The notes under the pieces: generated by a model
Seen by the model: the letters and a program-made list of their open reading frames with translations, nothing else
Databases searched by the model: none
Told to the model about the DNA's origin: nothing
Origin: Cryptomeria japonica
Lineage: Eukaryota > Streptophyta > Pinopsida > Cupressales > Cupressaceae
Assembly (NCBI RefSeq): GCF_030272615.1
Contig: NC_081410.1
Span: 506,935,942-506,999,941, forward strand
Length of the DNA: 64,000 nt
Direction of reading: 5' to 3'
Shown here: positions 10,451 to 22,263 of the stretch, in pieces
How the letters are laid out: the number at the start of each line of letters is the position of its first letter
Numbering within the stretch: the first letter of the stretch is position 1
Translations under genes and position numbers: made by a program

Positions 10451-11123
10451 CATGGTCACCTAAAAATGATCCAAGGCACTACAAAGGTACCAATAACTAA
10501 TAGTGGTAACTTTTGTATTACTTAAGGAGGATTAATAATAATTTTGTTACATATGTTCAATTTAAAGAATTGGAATGGTGGCTTTCTAGAAGTGGTTAAA
10601 TTTTTTCATTCATTGGTTGAAAGGCCCAATACCTAAAAAAATAATTCTTAGAAACATTTAACCCAAGTCTCACAAATTCAATATTGAAAGATGAGTTGAA
10701 ATTTACTATAGTGGATCAAATCTTACTACAAGTAAATTCTCTTGATGTCTCAATAGTTTTAAGTAATTTCGGTTTTGTTTTGATTTCCATTTAGTTTCAG
10801 TTTTGTTTTGGTTTTGATGTTTGTGAGATATCTTGTATCTTGTAAATTTGATATCTTATTTTGTTAACTATCTACATTTGGTTTTGATTTGTAAATTTGT
10901 TGATTTTGGTTTAGGGTTTAGGGTTAACTATTGAAGAATATTTCAAATCAAAATTAAGAATTTAAAAATGTTAAAAAAAAATTACTTATAGGCTACTTAA
11001 AAAAAAAACTTAAATAATACCAAAAAAAACTTAAATAATATTCAAAAAATAGGAGAAATATACAAGAAAATTACAAAATGTGAAAATGGATGATCGAATG
11101 TCTACCTGGGATAGTGGTGGAGG
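10451..11123. other. Spacer with low-complexity TTTTGGTTT tracts
   Basis: No supported gene. A GGTTTTGATTTG-like low-complexity run is at 10760-10910, and two telomere-like TTTAGGG units at about 10911-10925, too few to mean an interstitial telomere. Confidence 0.5.
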
Positions 11124-11139
11124 CTTGAAATGGAGTCCA

Positions 11140-11420
11140 CAACACGGGGGCCCATTTTTTATCTTCTTTTCTCACTTCAGTTGCAGGTGAAAATGACAAA
11201 ATGTGCCCCGGAAAGAAGGGGTAAAAATGGTTTTAGAAACCGGGGCCCGTTTTTAAGAAACAAGGGGCCCATTGGCCCCATTTTGTTTTCAAGCGGGCCC
11301 CCATTTAAGAACAAAATGGGGGCCCATTTAGTTTCGCCTCAGGCCCCCATTACTTTTTGCCTAGGGGGTCCAAAGCAAAAATGGGCCCCTATTTTTTTAT
11401 AATGCACCCCCATTTCTAAG
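11140..11420. repeat. Degenerate GGGCCCCATTTT blocks
   Basis: About ten short blocks of GGGGCCC/GGGCCCCC next to ATTTT or TTTTT, in both orientations. They are GC-rich islands in an AT-rich setting. Small ORFs over it are compositional. Confidence 0.6.
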
Positions 11421-11863
11421 AGCATATTTTCCAATGCGCGGACTTCTACCAATTTGTGACCCATTACCTTGCACTTACCCATAACTTTCTAAAATGTAAA
11501 AAATTGAAGGAAACTTCTAGGTAAAATAAAAGCATACTTTCTTAATATCGGTTTAATTATAAATTTTTGATCTTAGAAAATATTCATTTGTTGTAATTTT
11601 TCCCACATTCCAATATATTACATTTTTGTTTTACTCTCCAATATATTACCAAAAGTATATCTAGTTATCGACATAACCATTACACCTCGTATAGATGCAT
11701 CAAAGAGACATCATGTATGCATAGACAAAAGTGTCAATGTGGGGTAGGAGGAAAGTGTTAAGTAATGTGAGGAGGGAGTAATGGGCAGGAACCGTGCCCC
11801 ACAGATTGGAGTTTGTGTACCATCTAAGACAAAGGATCATCTCCTACCCATTCAATATTTTAT

Positions 11864-12129
11864 TGTTGGGATGTGAAGCCCAACGGTGACAACTATTCAT
11901 CTTCTAGAGACTCTTGCTTGAAGGCTCTATATGATTATAAATATAGTCCATGCTTGATAAAATTGAGTAGTATTATATTTTGTTATTGATTAATAGAACT
12001 CCTTGCGTTTTTGCTGGACGTAGCCATTTAGTGGTGAACCACATTAAACTTGTGTTATGCATTGTTATGTGTTTATATCTGCTTTATTTTCATTCCATTA
12101 TATTTTTCTTTCCTCGTTTATAACTAACA
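11864..12129 (+). repeat. 5' LTR (266 bp), copy 1
   Basis: Bounded by TG and CA, followed two bases later by the PBS. TATA-like TTATAAATATAG near 11935. Confidence 0.85.
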
Positions 12130-12165
12130 ATTGGTATCAGAGCTACGGTGAAATGTTGAGCAGAG

Positions 12166-14095
12166 ATGGGATCTGATTGGGTAGTTGATCTTGGATATGG
12201 GTGCGCTTACTTTGTGTTTGATCCCGGAGCTGGGTGCTTTTATGTTATCAACAAACAGGCTAAATATTCAAATGATGAAGCCAATTTAGATGATGAAGTA
12301 GAATCAGTCATCAAAAAAGTTCTTGGCAGTCTAGACTTGGTAGAGAGTGATGTCCAAGGGGAGGTTGAAACCAAACGACATTGGTGGGATGGCTAGGAAA
12401 AGGAGGAGATTTTGTCTGAAGAAGAAGAGGGTTTGTTTTATTCATTGTTTGAAGAAGAAGAGATTGGTTTGTTTTCCTTCCAAGATGAGGAAGATGTCTC
12501 CTGAGGTGAGTAGGATACAGTCTTGGAATTGGCGAATGAAGATGAACCTGAAGAAGGTGAGGGCTACAGCTCGAAAGATTACCTATATGAACAAATTAAG
12601 AAACGACGGGCGGAAAATTAAATTCTCATAGAGCGAATATGTTGTATGGAAGATGAAATGGTAGAATTGAGAGAGAAATTTACCAAAGAGGGAGTTTTTT
12701 ATAGAAAAAAGAAATGAGGAGATGAAAAAGGAATTGGCTGCCCTCAATACAATTTTTACCACATTAGACAAATTTCATGTGGATGTGCCAGCACAAATGA
12801 TTATAGAAGACAAAGACACCATGTGCCGAGTTCAAATTTTGGAAGCCAAAAAGGTGAATGAGCGGCTAGACAAGAGAATCATGTTTGAAACACTTGATCA
12901 CGACTAGTTGGACAAAGTAATATAGAGTCAACTGGTGATGGAAGCTATAGAGGCTGAGAAATTTTATGTGGTGGAGAAGAAAGGCCTGTATATCGGCCAA
13001 GAAAATGTTTTTAAACATTTTCTAGTTAAAGAATTGCTTGACAAAGAAAACCCTCCTGATGGTCATGAGGGGAACTATTGTGATGAAGAATTTGTTGAGG
13101 AATTGGAAGCAATGTCACTAGAGGAGTGCAAGAGTGTTAAGTTTCTCGTGGTGATGGATGGACTTTTGGACTGCATTGTAGGCACACTTGCTATTAAGGA
13201 TGAAACTTCCACATTGTCATCTAATTCTCATATGAAGAATGTTGTTTCTCATGCTTTTGGTGACAGGTTTCTGGCACAGTATGTGGTGGAGTAGTCGGAG
13301 ACAATAGCAATGGACGAGCTGAAGGTCTCGCAGTGCTTCAAGAAGTCTTCGAACCTCTCATCAAGGTAAAATTATGCTGCCAAAAAGGCAGATGAGGTGG
13401 ATGATTGGAGTGCAGAGAATACTGCAGCTTATGGTGCTTTTGACGTTTGTAAACTCGACATGTATAAAGGTGAATGTTTGATTTTGGTTGTGGATGCTAT
13501 TGATTGCCAGTATCAGTATACAAACCTTGGTATTAAGTGTCGATTGCATAAGCTAGGGTGTAAAGTGGAAGAAATGAAATGCTTGAGTGGTCATAAACAT
13601 GAGGTAGCTGTGAGATTTGTGATGCCAAGTCTCCATGAAGATTTTGAAAGTCTAAATGGAAGAGATTATATGCCATGACATGATTTTGTGACTGTCTATG
13701 GTCATCTCTAGGTTGAAACCTATGTATGTGCTTTAAGTAGTCTTAATACATTTGCGGGAGGTCTGTTTCTGAGGCTCGAGGATTTGAATGAGCAAAGGGG
13801 CTACCTGGCTCAAAGTTTTAAAAATAATGTTCTGCACATTGTGGGGAATCTTAGTGTTCCATAAATTGAGACAAGTTTGTGGTCCATGAAATAGGGAATT
13901 GCAAAGAAGAGGAGCACAGGAGTAGGTGATTGCAATGGAGTGTTTTTTGAACCTCTAAGATGTGGATTTTTGCCTGATTCTTTCATAGGAGGAGATGATA
14001 TATTTAACTCCGATTTGACTTGGAAAAGGCTTATCCGCAGTGTCTATGAGAAAAAATTGGCAAAATTGAAATCTTTGAGCACCTAATTGCAGTGT
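12166..14095 (+). pseudogene. Long decayed ORF of small LTR element, copy 1, unknown
   Basis: Open pieces at 12166-12396, 12722-12907, 12935-13294 and 13397-13678 form one original frame set of about 640 codons, now cut by stops and frameshifts. Start MGSDWVVDLGYGCAYFVFD; then an acidic region; a coiled-coil (YEQIKK..., reading EEMKKELAALNTIF); a block MEAIEAEKFYVVEKKGLYIG; and a Cys/His-containing block (CKLDMYKGECLILVVD, GIKCRLHKLGCKVEEMK, EVAVRFVMPSLHEDFESLNG). None matches gag or pol families I know. It could be a captured host sequence. The frame is inferred from comparison with copy 2 (17535-19465). Confidence 0.55.
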
Positions 14096-14160
14096 GAAGA
14101 ATTGGAAATGCAGGGAATGTTGAGAGCATGGTTGTGTTGATTGAGTTTCAAGTGGGAGAT

Positions 14161-14427
14161 TGTTGGGATGTGAAGCCCAATGGTCATGACCATTAGTCTT
14201 CTAGAGACTCTTCACTTGAAGGCTCCATATGATTATAAATACAATCCATGCTTGATAAAATTGAGTAGTATTGTATTGTGTTATTGATTAATAAAACTCC
14301 TTGTGTTTCTAGTGGACATATCCACTTAATGGTGAACCACATTAAAATCATGTTATGCATTGTTATGTGTTTATATCTTCTTTAGTTTCATTCTATTATT
14401 CTTTTGTTTGCTCGTTTATAACTAACG
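14161..14427 (+). repeat. 3' LTR, copy 1
   Basis: Starts TGTTGGGATGTGAAGCCC right after PPT AAGTGGGAGAT and aligns along its length with 11864-12129. Confidence 0.85.
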
Positions 14428-14432
14428 TTTAT

Positions 14433-16492
14433 CTCATAGAATGTAAGGTCATAGGCAACAACACCACACACGTTAAAATCACATCAATCCCTTGCATCAT
14501 TCGCCATGATATTTATTTGTCCTCCCTGTATTGTCCGAAAAGCTTAATTGGTTTTCTTGTCGCCGGTTAATTCTATTGCCCGAAAAGCTTAGTGGTCCCC
14601 GTGAAAAGTTAAAAAGCATAATTAATGGATCCAATGCTATAAGAGCCTGAGGAGAAACGTTCCCCAAAAGATAAGGAAAAGATGCAAGTATGTAATAAAT
14701 GGAAATACACATGCCATTAATTCTTCAAATTAACTTGTGATTTCTGGAGTAGATTGTGTACAATTTTTTTGTCATCAATGTTTCGAATTACATATTGTGA
14801 ATCATCATGATGATAAAAATAGTTCAACTTACAATCTAATCCAAAAGTCATAAATTAATTAAACATGGATTGTGGAAATCCAATAGCATTAATTAATTGT
14901 TCAATCAATCATAAATTGACACTTATTTAAGAAGATGTAATAGTTAACTAGATTGTGATTTATATAAAATATTCTATAAATTTAAGGAGAAATTCATAAT
15001 TGAATTTATAAATACTTTATTAAATATTGATAGAACAACAAAAGTGTGTATTAATTATTATTAATCATTTATTGGTCTTAATACAATATTAGATGGAAAG
15101 TTTTCAAATGAGTAACTATAGCAATCTTAGATGTCATGCACATTGACATATTAAACATTAATTCTTGTTGAGTATAGACTTGAAGAAATTGAACATTATT
15201 TATATGGTTATGCAACAATAAGTAATATAAAATTAGAGTAGAGAAGGAAGTATAATCCTTATATTTTTTGTATGTTATGAATTCATATAATTGATAAATA
15301 TTTTATTATTTTTTAAGTGCAATTATTTTGTTATGCATAAAATAACATAAAAATTGAAGTCTTGAAACGGAAAAATTAAATTTATAATATAATTTTATAA
15401 TATATCTAATTTTAATATTGGAAATTTTTTTTTATTACATTGAGTTTTCTTTTGAATTTGATAATTGTTTACATTTATTATCTTGAGTGTTACAACGAAG
15501 AAGGTTTATAACTGGCAATATAAGACAGAAATCCATAATTAAATTCCAATAATAGAAATAGTGAAAACGTAAGAGAAAATAATGATGACAGTTACACTTG
15601 TCCATTCATACTATTTTTGAAATGAAACTTACTTTCAAGTTTAAATTTTTCAAATTTCAAAAAAATATTTGGATTTAAATCAATGACAAAAATAACTATG
15701 CACATCAAATTTCAAATAAATTTCAACATCACTAAGAAAGATAGTAAACTATATTGAATTCAATTTGAGTTTTTGATTTGATATTGTAATTCCTTTAATT
15801 GGTATTTGGAATAGAAGAATAATAGAAATTATTCATAATATAACTACAATAAACTAACTAAAATATAGGTTATGAAATTAAAATAATAATATAGCGTATT
15901 GTAAATTCTCTAATTTAAATAAATCAATTAAGAGGCGAAAATGGATGTTGTTTGGAATGGTTGTAAATGTGAAAAGATACATCTATGTCTTCTCAACTTG
16001 ATTGGTTTATAATTTGTATATGAGTGCTAGAAAAATTAAAAATTAAAAATTAATTTGTATGTGAGCTTTTTTTGGGTACTGTCAATCCAAACTCGCCCAG
16101 CACAATCCAGTCAAAGCATGAGATTCCATGCTATGATAATAAAAATTAATAATTAGGTGGGAAAAGACAATAATTAGGTGGGAAAATACAATAATTAGGT
16201 GGAAAAAGATATTTATAGAGGTAAAACACAGATTTTATTTATTTAAATTATTGATTATGTCCAAGTCGATAATTAGGTGCATCTCTTCTATATACAATTT
16301 GGTTATAAGCATGATCAATATGAGAAAGCCTCATGTTCCACTTAACTAGAGATGTGGAATAATAAACATAAAGACTTTGGAAGAGAATATGGTTAACCAA
16401 TTCTATTTTTTAGTTTGAACAGAAATAAATATTAGTGGAAATTTTCGGAGAGACTCCAAAAATGTTTAACAAATAAGACAAAAACTTGCTCA
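14433..16492. other. AT-rich end of duplication unit 1
   Basis: No supported gene. It contains the uninterrupted counterpart (15181-15240) of the target site of the large Tat element. Confidence 0.6.
15202..15206. other. Empty site for the large Tat insertion (ATATG)
   Basis: GAACATTATTTATATGGTTATGC reads straight through here (shown in pieces at 15191-15213), whereas in unit 2 the left half ends ATATG at 20362 and the right half restarts after ATATG at 47171. Confidence 0.95.
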
Positions 16493-17231
16493 GATCAAAA
16501 TTGAGTCTTGAAATGGAGTCCACAACACGAGGGCCCATTTTTTATCTCCTTTTTTCACTTCAGTTGCAGGTTAAAATGACAAAATGTGCCCTGGAAAGAA
16601 GGGGTAAAATTGGTTTTAGAAAGGAGGGCCCGTTATTAAGAAACAGGATCCCATTGCCCCCATTTTGTTTTCAAGCAGGCCCCCATTTTGTTCATTTAGT
16701 TTCGCCTAGGGTCCCTATTACTTTTTGCCTCGGGGCCCAAAGCAAAAATGGGCCCCCATTTTTTAATAACGGGCCCCCATTTCTAAAAGCGCATTTTTCA
16801 ACGTGCGGACTTCTGCCAATTTGTGACCCATTACATTGCACTTACTCATAACTTTCTAAAATATAAAAAAATGAAGGAAACTTTTAGGTAAAATAAAAGC
16901 ATACTTTGTTAAAATCGATTTAATTATAAATTTTTTATCTTAGAAAATATTCATTTCTTGTAATTTTTTCCCACGTTCTAATATATTACATTTTTTCTTT
17001 GATCTCCAATATATTACCTAAAGTATGTCTAGTTATCGATATAACCATTACACCTCGTATAGATGCATCAAAGAGACATCATGTATGCATAGACAAAAGT
17101 GTCAGTGTGGGGTAGGAGGAAAGTGTTAAGTAATGTGAGGAGGGAGTAATGGGCAGGAACTGTGCCCCACAGATTGGAGTCTTTGTACCATCTAAGACAA
17201 AGGATCGTCTCCTACCCATTCAACATTTTAT

Positions 17232-19583
17232 TGTTGGGATGTGAAGCCCAACGGTCATGACCATTTGTCTTCTAGAGACTCTTCGCTTGAAGGCTCTATA
17301 TGATTATAAATATAGTCCATGCTTGATAAAAATGAGTACTATTATATTGTGTTATTGATTAATAGAACTCCCTGCATTTTTGGTGGATGTAGCCACTTAG
17401 TGGTGAACCACATTAAACTCGTGTTATGCATTCTTATGTGTTTATATTTGCTTTATTTTCATTCCATTATATTTTTCTTTGCTCGTTTATAGCTAACAAT
17501 TGGTATCAGAGATATGGTGAAATGTTGAGCAGAGATGGGATCTGATTGGGCAGTTGATCCTGGATATGGGTGCCCTTACTTTGTGTTTGATAACGGAGCT
17601 GGGTGCTTTTATGTTATCGACAAACAGGCTGAATATTCAAATGATGAAGCCAATTCAAATGATGAAGTCGAATTAGTCATCGAAAAATTTCTTGGCAGTA
17701 TAGACTCGGTAGAGAGTGATGTCCAAGGGGAGGTTGAAACCAAACAACATTGGTGGGATGGCTGAGAAAAGGAGGAGATTTTGTCTCAAGAAGAAGAGGG
17801 TTTGTTGTATTCATTGTTTGAAGAAGAAGACATTGGTTTGTTTTCCTTCCAAGATGAGGAAGATGTCTCCCGGGGTGAGTAGGATGCAGTCTTGGAACTG
17901 ACGAATGAAGATGAACCTGAAGAAGGTGAGAGCTACAGCTCAAAATATTACCTATATGAACAAATTGAGAAACTGCGGGAGGAAAATTTAATTCTCGCAG
18001 AGCAAATATATTGTATGGAAGATGAAATGGTAGAATTGAGAGAGCAATTTATGAAAGAGGGAGTTTTTTATAGAAAAAAGAAATGAGGAGATGAAAAAGG
18101 AATTGGCTGCCCTCAATACAATTTTTACCATATTAGACAAAGTTCATGTGGACATGCCAGCAGAATGATTACAGAAGACAAGGACACCGTGTGCCGAGTT
18201 CAAATTTTGGAAGTCGAAAAGGTGAATGAGCGGCTAGACAAGTGAATCATGTTTGAAACACTTGATCACGGCTAGTTGGACAAAGTAATATAGAGTCAAC
18301 CAGTGATGGAAGCTATAGAGGCCGAGAAATTTGATGTGGTGGAGAAGAAAGGCCTGTATATCGGCCAAGAAACTATTTTAAAACATTTTCCAGTTAAAGA
18401 ACTGCTTGACAAAGAAAACCCTCCTGATGGTCGTGAGGGGAACTATTGTGATGGCAAATTTTTTGAGGAATTGGAAGCGATGTCACTAGAGGAGTGCAAG
18501 AGTGTTAAGTTTCCTGTGGTGACAGATGGAATTTTGGACTGCGTTGTAGGCACACTTGCTATTAAGGATGAAACTTCCACATTGTCGTCTAATTCTCATA
18601 TGAAGAATGTTGTTTCTCCTGCTTTTGGTGACAGGCTTCTAGCACATTATGTGGTGGAGTAGTCAGAGACAATAGTGATGGACGAGCTGAGGGTTTCGCA
18701 GTGCTTCAAGAAGTCTTTGAACCTCTCATCAAGGCAAAATTACGCTGCCAAAAGGGCAGATGAGGTGGATGATTGGAGTGCAAAGAATACCTGCAGCTTA
18801 TGGTGCTTGTGACGTTTGTGAACTCGACATGTATAAAGGCGAATGTTTGATTTTGGTTGTGGATGCTGTTGATTTCCAGTATCAGCATATAAACCTTGGT
18901 ATTAAGTGTCGATTGCATAAGCTAGGGTGTAAAGTGGAAGAAATGAAATGGTTGAGTGGTCATAAATGTGAAGTAGCTGTGAGATTTGTGATGCCAAGTC
19001 TCCATGAAGATTTTGAAAGTCTAAATGGAAGAGATTATATGCCACGACATGATTTTGTGACTGTCTACGGTCATCTCCGGGTTGAAACCTATGTATGTGC
19101 TTTAAGTAGTGTTAATACATTTACGAAAGGTCTGTTTCTAAGGCTCGAGGATTTGAATGAGCAAAGGGGCTACCTGGCTCAAAGTTTTGAAAATAATGTT
19201 CTGCACATTGTGGGGAATCTTAGTGTTCGAGAAATTGAGATAACTTTGTGATCCATGAAATGGGGAATTGCAAAGAAGAGGAGCACAAGAGTAGGTGATT
19301 GCGATGGAGTGTTTTTTGAACCTCTAAAAAGTGGATTTGTGCCCGAGTCTTTCGTAGGAGGAGATGATATATTTAACTCCAATTTGACTTGGAAAAGGCT
19401 TATCCACAGTGTCTGTGAGCAAACTTAGGCGAAATTGAAATCTTTGATGCGCCTGATTGCAGTGTGAAGAATTGGAAATGCAGGGAATGTTGAGAGCATG
19501 GCTGTGTTGATTGAGCTTCAATGTGTTTATATCTTCTTTAGTTTCATTCCATTATTCTTTTGTTTGCTCGTTTATAACTAACA
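17232..19583 (+). mobile_element. Small non-autonomous LTR element, copy 2, damaged 3' LTR
   Basis: 5' LTR 17232-17498, PBS TGGTATCAGAGA at 17501, internal ORF, then only about the last 63 bp of the 3' LTR (19521-19583). A deletion removed the PPT and about 200 bp of LTR (compare 14150-14365). The flanking TTTAT (17227-17231 and 19584-19588) is the same as for copy 1, so this copy arose by duplication of the locus, not by a second insertion. Confidence 0.85.
17535..19465 (+). pseudogene. Long decayed ORF of small LTR element, copy 2, unknown
   Basis: Homologue of 12166-14095 with different breaks. Open pieces: 17535-17765 (MGSDWAVDPGYGCPYFVFD...), 17892-18086 (acidic coiled coil YEQIEKLREENLILAEQIY), 18303-18662 (MEAIEAEKFDVVEKKGLYIG...), 18760-19251 (163 codons, GACDVCELDMYKGECLILVV ... 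HDFVTVYGHLRVETYVC ... ENNVLHIVGNLS). Copy 2 reads through positions where copy 1 has stops (for example near 13679 and 13711) and the reverse, so stops arose independently after duplication. Function unknown. Confidence 0.55.
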
Positions 19584-19588
19584 TTTAT

Positions 19589-20357
19589 CGCATAGAATGT
19601 AAGGTCATAGGCAACAACAAAACACACGTTAAAATCACATCAATCCCTTGCGTCATTCGCCATGACATTTATTTGTCCTCCCTGTATTGTCCAAAAAGCT
19701 TAATTGGTTTTCTTATCGCCAGTTAATTCTATTGTCCGAATAGCTTGGCGGTCCTCGTGAAAAGTAAAATAACATAATTAATGGATCCAACGCTATAAGA
19801 ACCTGAGGAGAAACATGCCCCAAAAGATAAGGAAAAGATGGAAGTATGCAATAAATGGAAATACACATGACATTAATTCTTCAAATTAACTCGTGATTTC
19901 TGGAGTAGATTGTGTACAAAATTTTTGTTATCAATGTTTCTAATTACATATTGTGAATCATCATGATGCTAAAAATAGTTCAACTTACAATCTAATCCAC
20001 AAGTCATAAGTTAATTAAACATGGATTGTGGAAATCCAATAGCATTAATTAATTGTTCACTCAATCATAAATTGACACTAATTTAAGAAGATGTAATAGT
20101 TAACTAGATTATGATTTATATAAAATATACTATAAATTTAAGGAGAAATTCATAATTGAATTTATAAATACTTTATTAAATATTGATAGAACAACAAAAG
20201 TGTGTATTAATTATTATTATTCATTTATTGGTCTTAATACAATATTAGATGGTAAGTTTTCAAATGAGCAACTATAGCAATGTTAGATGCCATGCACATT
20301 GACATATTAAACATTAATTTTTGTTGAGTATAGATTTGAAGAAATTGAACATTATTT
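19589..20357. other. AT-rich part of unit 2 up to the Tat insertion
   Basis: Collinear with 14433-15201. No gene seen. Confidence 0.6.
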
Positions 20358-20362
20358 ATATG
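20358..20362. other. Target site duplication ATATG, left
   Basis: Matches ATATG at 47167-47171 on the other side of the large element and the single ATATG of the empty site at 15202-15206. Confidence 0.95.
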
Positions 20363-21836
20363 TGTATGTGGGAAAAGTGGGCTGATAAAACTCAATATGT
20401 GAAAATATGTTATAATACTAGTTCACACACACACAGGACTTCTTGGTGCAAGCTATGGAGTAATAACGTATTACTCAGCTTCCCAAGGAGGGTCCCATGG
20501 TTCTCTATCTCACAATGTTCCTCAAACCAACGTTTTTTCTCTCAGATCACTGAGCAAAATGGTTTAGGGATGGCAAATGCAAGAACAAGGGATGCACTGA
20601 TAGTTTTTAGAATGAGATGTGTTAAGCTATGTATGATTCTAGAAATGCAATAAACTAGATGATAAGATGACAGGGTTAGTATGAATACTATCCTAACATA
20701 ATATATTTAGTCTATGATTGAGCTAAATGATAAAGAAAGTACTCTAAAGATGCATATTTAGACTAATTTCTATTCTAAAAGAGGCTAAATGATGAGCATA
20801 AAAATGATATGAGAATGCTTGAAAGTATTTGAGCATAAGTATGATGCTTCAAATTTGAAAGATGATTGTTAAAAATGGAGGAATGAGAGCTCTATTTATA
20901 GCACAAACAGGGCAATGGATGGTCAAGATTGAATGGTTTAATCAAGGGTTGAGTTTGAAAGTTGGGGATCCATGTGCACAATTGGCACCAATGAAATAGT
21001 GACAAGTGTCAACATAGGGTTGGGTTGAGAGAAGAGGTTGGAGGCATTAAGGCCTGAGAAGACCTCATGGTTATCTAAAGGCTAAGGGTCAAGTCTAAGT
21101 TAGGCTTACCCACTGGATTAAGAGTTAATCCAAGGATAAACCTTTGTGCAAATGATTAAGCGATAATCATGGTCAAAACATTAATGGCCTGATGAGACCC
21201 TTGGGTTGGATAGAGGTTGAGTCAAAACAAATGTTTTAACCATGTGGGAGGGTTTGAGTTAACCATTAATGGTTATTGGAGACTTTGGGGATTAAGTGGT
21301 TGAAGGTTGAAAGCCTTCAATGGTTATCAAAGACTTTGAGCCATTTAGTGGTTGAAGGTTGAAAGCTTTTAATGGTTATCAAAGACTTTGAGCCATTTGA
21401 GAAGTGACTTCCCTTTTCTTAGGGATGTGACAAAATTTAGAGGAGGGTTAGGTTAATTAGAAGCGATTAGAAGATTCTAGAAGGGATTAGAAAGGGGTTT
21501 GGGATTTTGCAAGTGGATGGAGGGATAATAGGATTTAATTGAATTAAATGATTTAATTCAATTTGGTTGTAATTTGGGAAATTAAATAAAATAGATTTAT
21601 TCAATTTGGGATAACTATTTAATTAAATTTGAATCTAATTAAAAGTGGATAGGGGGATTTAATTGAATAAAATGATTTATTCATTAAATGGTATAATGAA
21701 TTTAATTTAAATAAATTGAGTAATTTACTTAAATAAATAGAAGAATGTGGATAATTTAATTAAATTGGATTTAATTAAATAGAGAAATGAGCATAAAATA
21801 TTCATTTATGAATATGGTCATTTTTATACGTCTACA
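20363..21836 (-). repeat. 3' LTR of large Tat element (1474 bp)
   Basis: Sense TGTAGACGTATAAAAATG ... CCCACATACA. Same length as 45693-47166, with by-eye divergence of about 2%. TATA box (CTATAAATAGAGCTC in sense) at 20889-20900. A 52-bp tandem pair starts at 21301 and 21353. The 110-codon ORF at 20321-20653 is only LTR sequence. Confidence 0.95.
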
Positions 21837-21851
21837 TTTTGCCCCTCTTTG
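21837..21851 (-). other. Polypurine tract of large Tat element
   Basis: Sense CAAAGAGGGGCAAAA immediately before the LTR TGTAGACG. Confidence 0.85.
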
Positions 21852-22180
21852 AAGTGATGTGTGTGCACATGTTATTTCAAAAAAAATGATGCTTTATCAT
21901 GATTTATGATCTAATGCAATTTTTGTGTCGTTCTTTTGATTTGCCAGTCTTGCCCCAGATTTGATTTGATGGTGATGCCCCCTCGGGAGATGAATCAGTT
22001 TTTTTTTTTTTTTGGAAAATTGTTGATTTAATTTGATGAAGTTCGTATGATGTGTATGATTTCGTGCATGTAAAAAGTGTGCAGATTGATTCATCTCCTG
22101 ATAAGTTACAACTGTTTTGGTATAGGGGAGACCGTGACCATATTACAGGTCCATACGGCTAACCCTAATTTCATTTTCCT

Positions 22181-22190
22181 CCTATAAAAG
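22181..22190 (+). promoter_or_regulatory. TATA box of the antisense PMD gene
   Basis: CCTATAAAAG on the plus strand, 83 bp upstream of the ATG at 22264. It implies transcription starting near 22215, opposite to the element's own transcript. Confidence 0.6.
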
Positions 22191-22263
22191 GGGAAAAAGG
22201 CTTGATTGAAAGTCATTTGTGCTTTGTTGACCTTGAAGAAAGAGAATTGGCTCTGGAGACAAA

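Larger units (their letters stand above)
11864..14427 (+). mobile_element. Small non-autonomous LTR element, copy 1
   Basis: 5' LTR 11864-12129 (TGTTGGGATGTG ... TAACTAACA), PBS TGGTATCAGAGC at 12132 (initiator tRNA-Met type), an internal decayed ORF, PPT AAGTGGGAGAT before the 3' LTR 14161-14427, and matching TTTAT target duplications at 11859-11863 and 14428-14432. The last base of the 3' LTR is G instead of A. No gag, protease, RT or integrase motif was found in the 2.0-kb interior, so it must depend on another element. Confidence 0.85.
11124..16492. repeat. Tandem duplication unit 1 (about 5.4 kb)
   Basis: From CTTGAAATGGAGTCCACAAC to ...ACAAAAACTTGCTCA. Everything in it recurs in order from 16507 onward, with the same internal LTR element at the same site. 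A 14-bp filler (16493-16506) separates the units. Unit 1 keeps an intact 3' LTR and an extra segment (about 15844-16079) missing from unit 2. Confidence 0.9.
16507..20362. repeat. Tandem duplication unit 2, left part
   Basis: Aligns with unit 1 from 11124, offset 5383 bp at the start. Includes the GC blocks again (16523-16795). It is split by the large element and resumes at 47167-48221. Confidence 0.9.

Noticed and set aside
10909-10925. Interstitial telomere repeat
   Set aside because: Only two TTTAGGG units.
20321-20653. 110-codon ORF, also at 45654-45983
   Set aside because: Lies in the LTRs of the large element; the two copies are just the paired LTRs.
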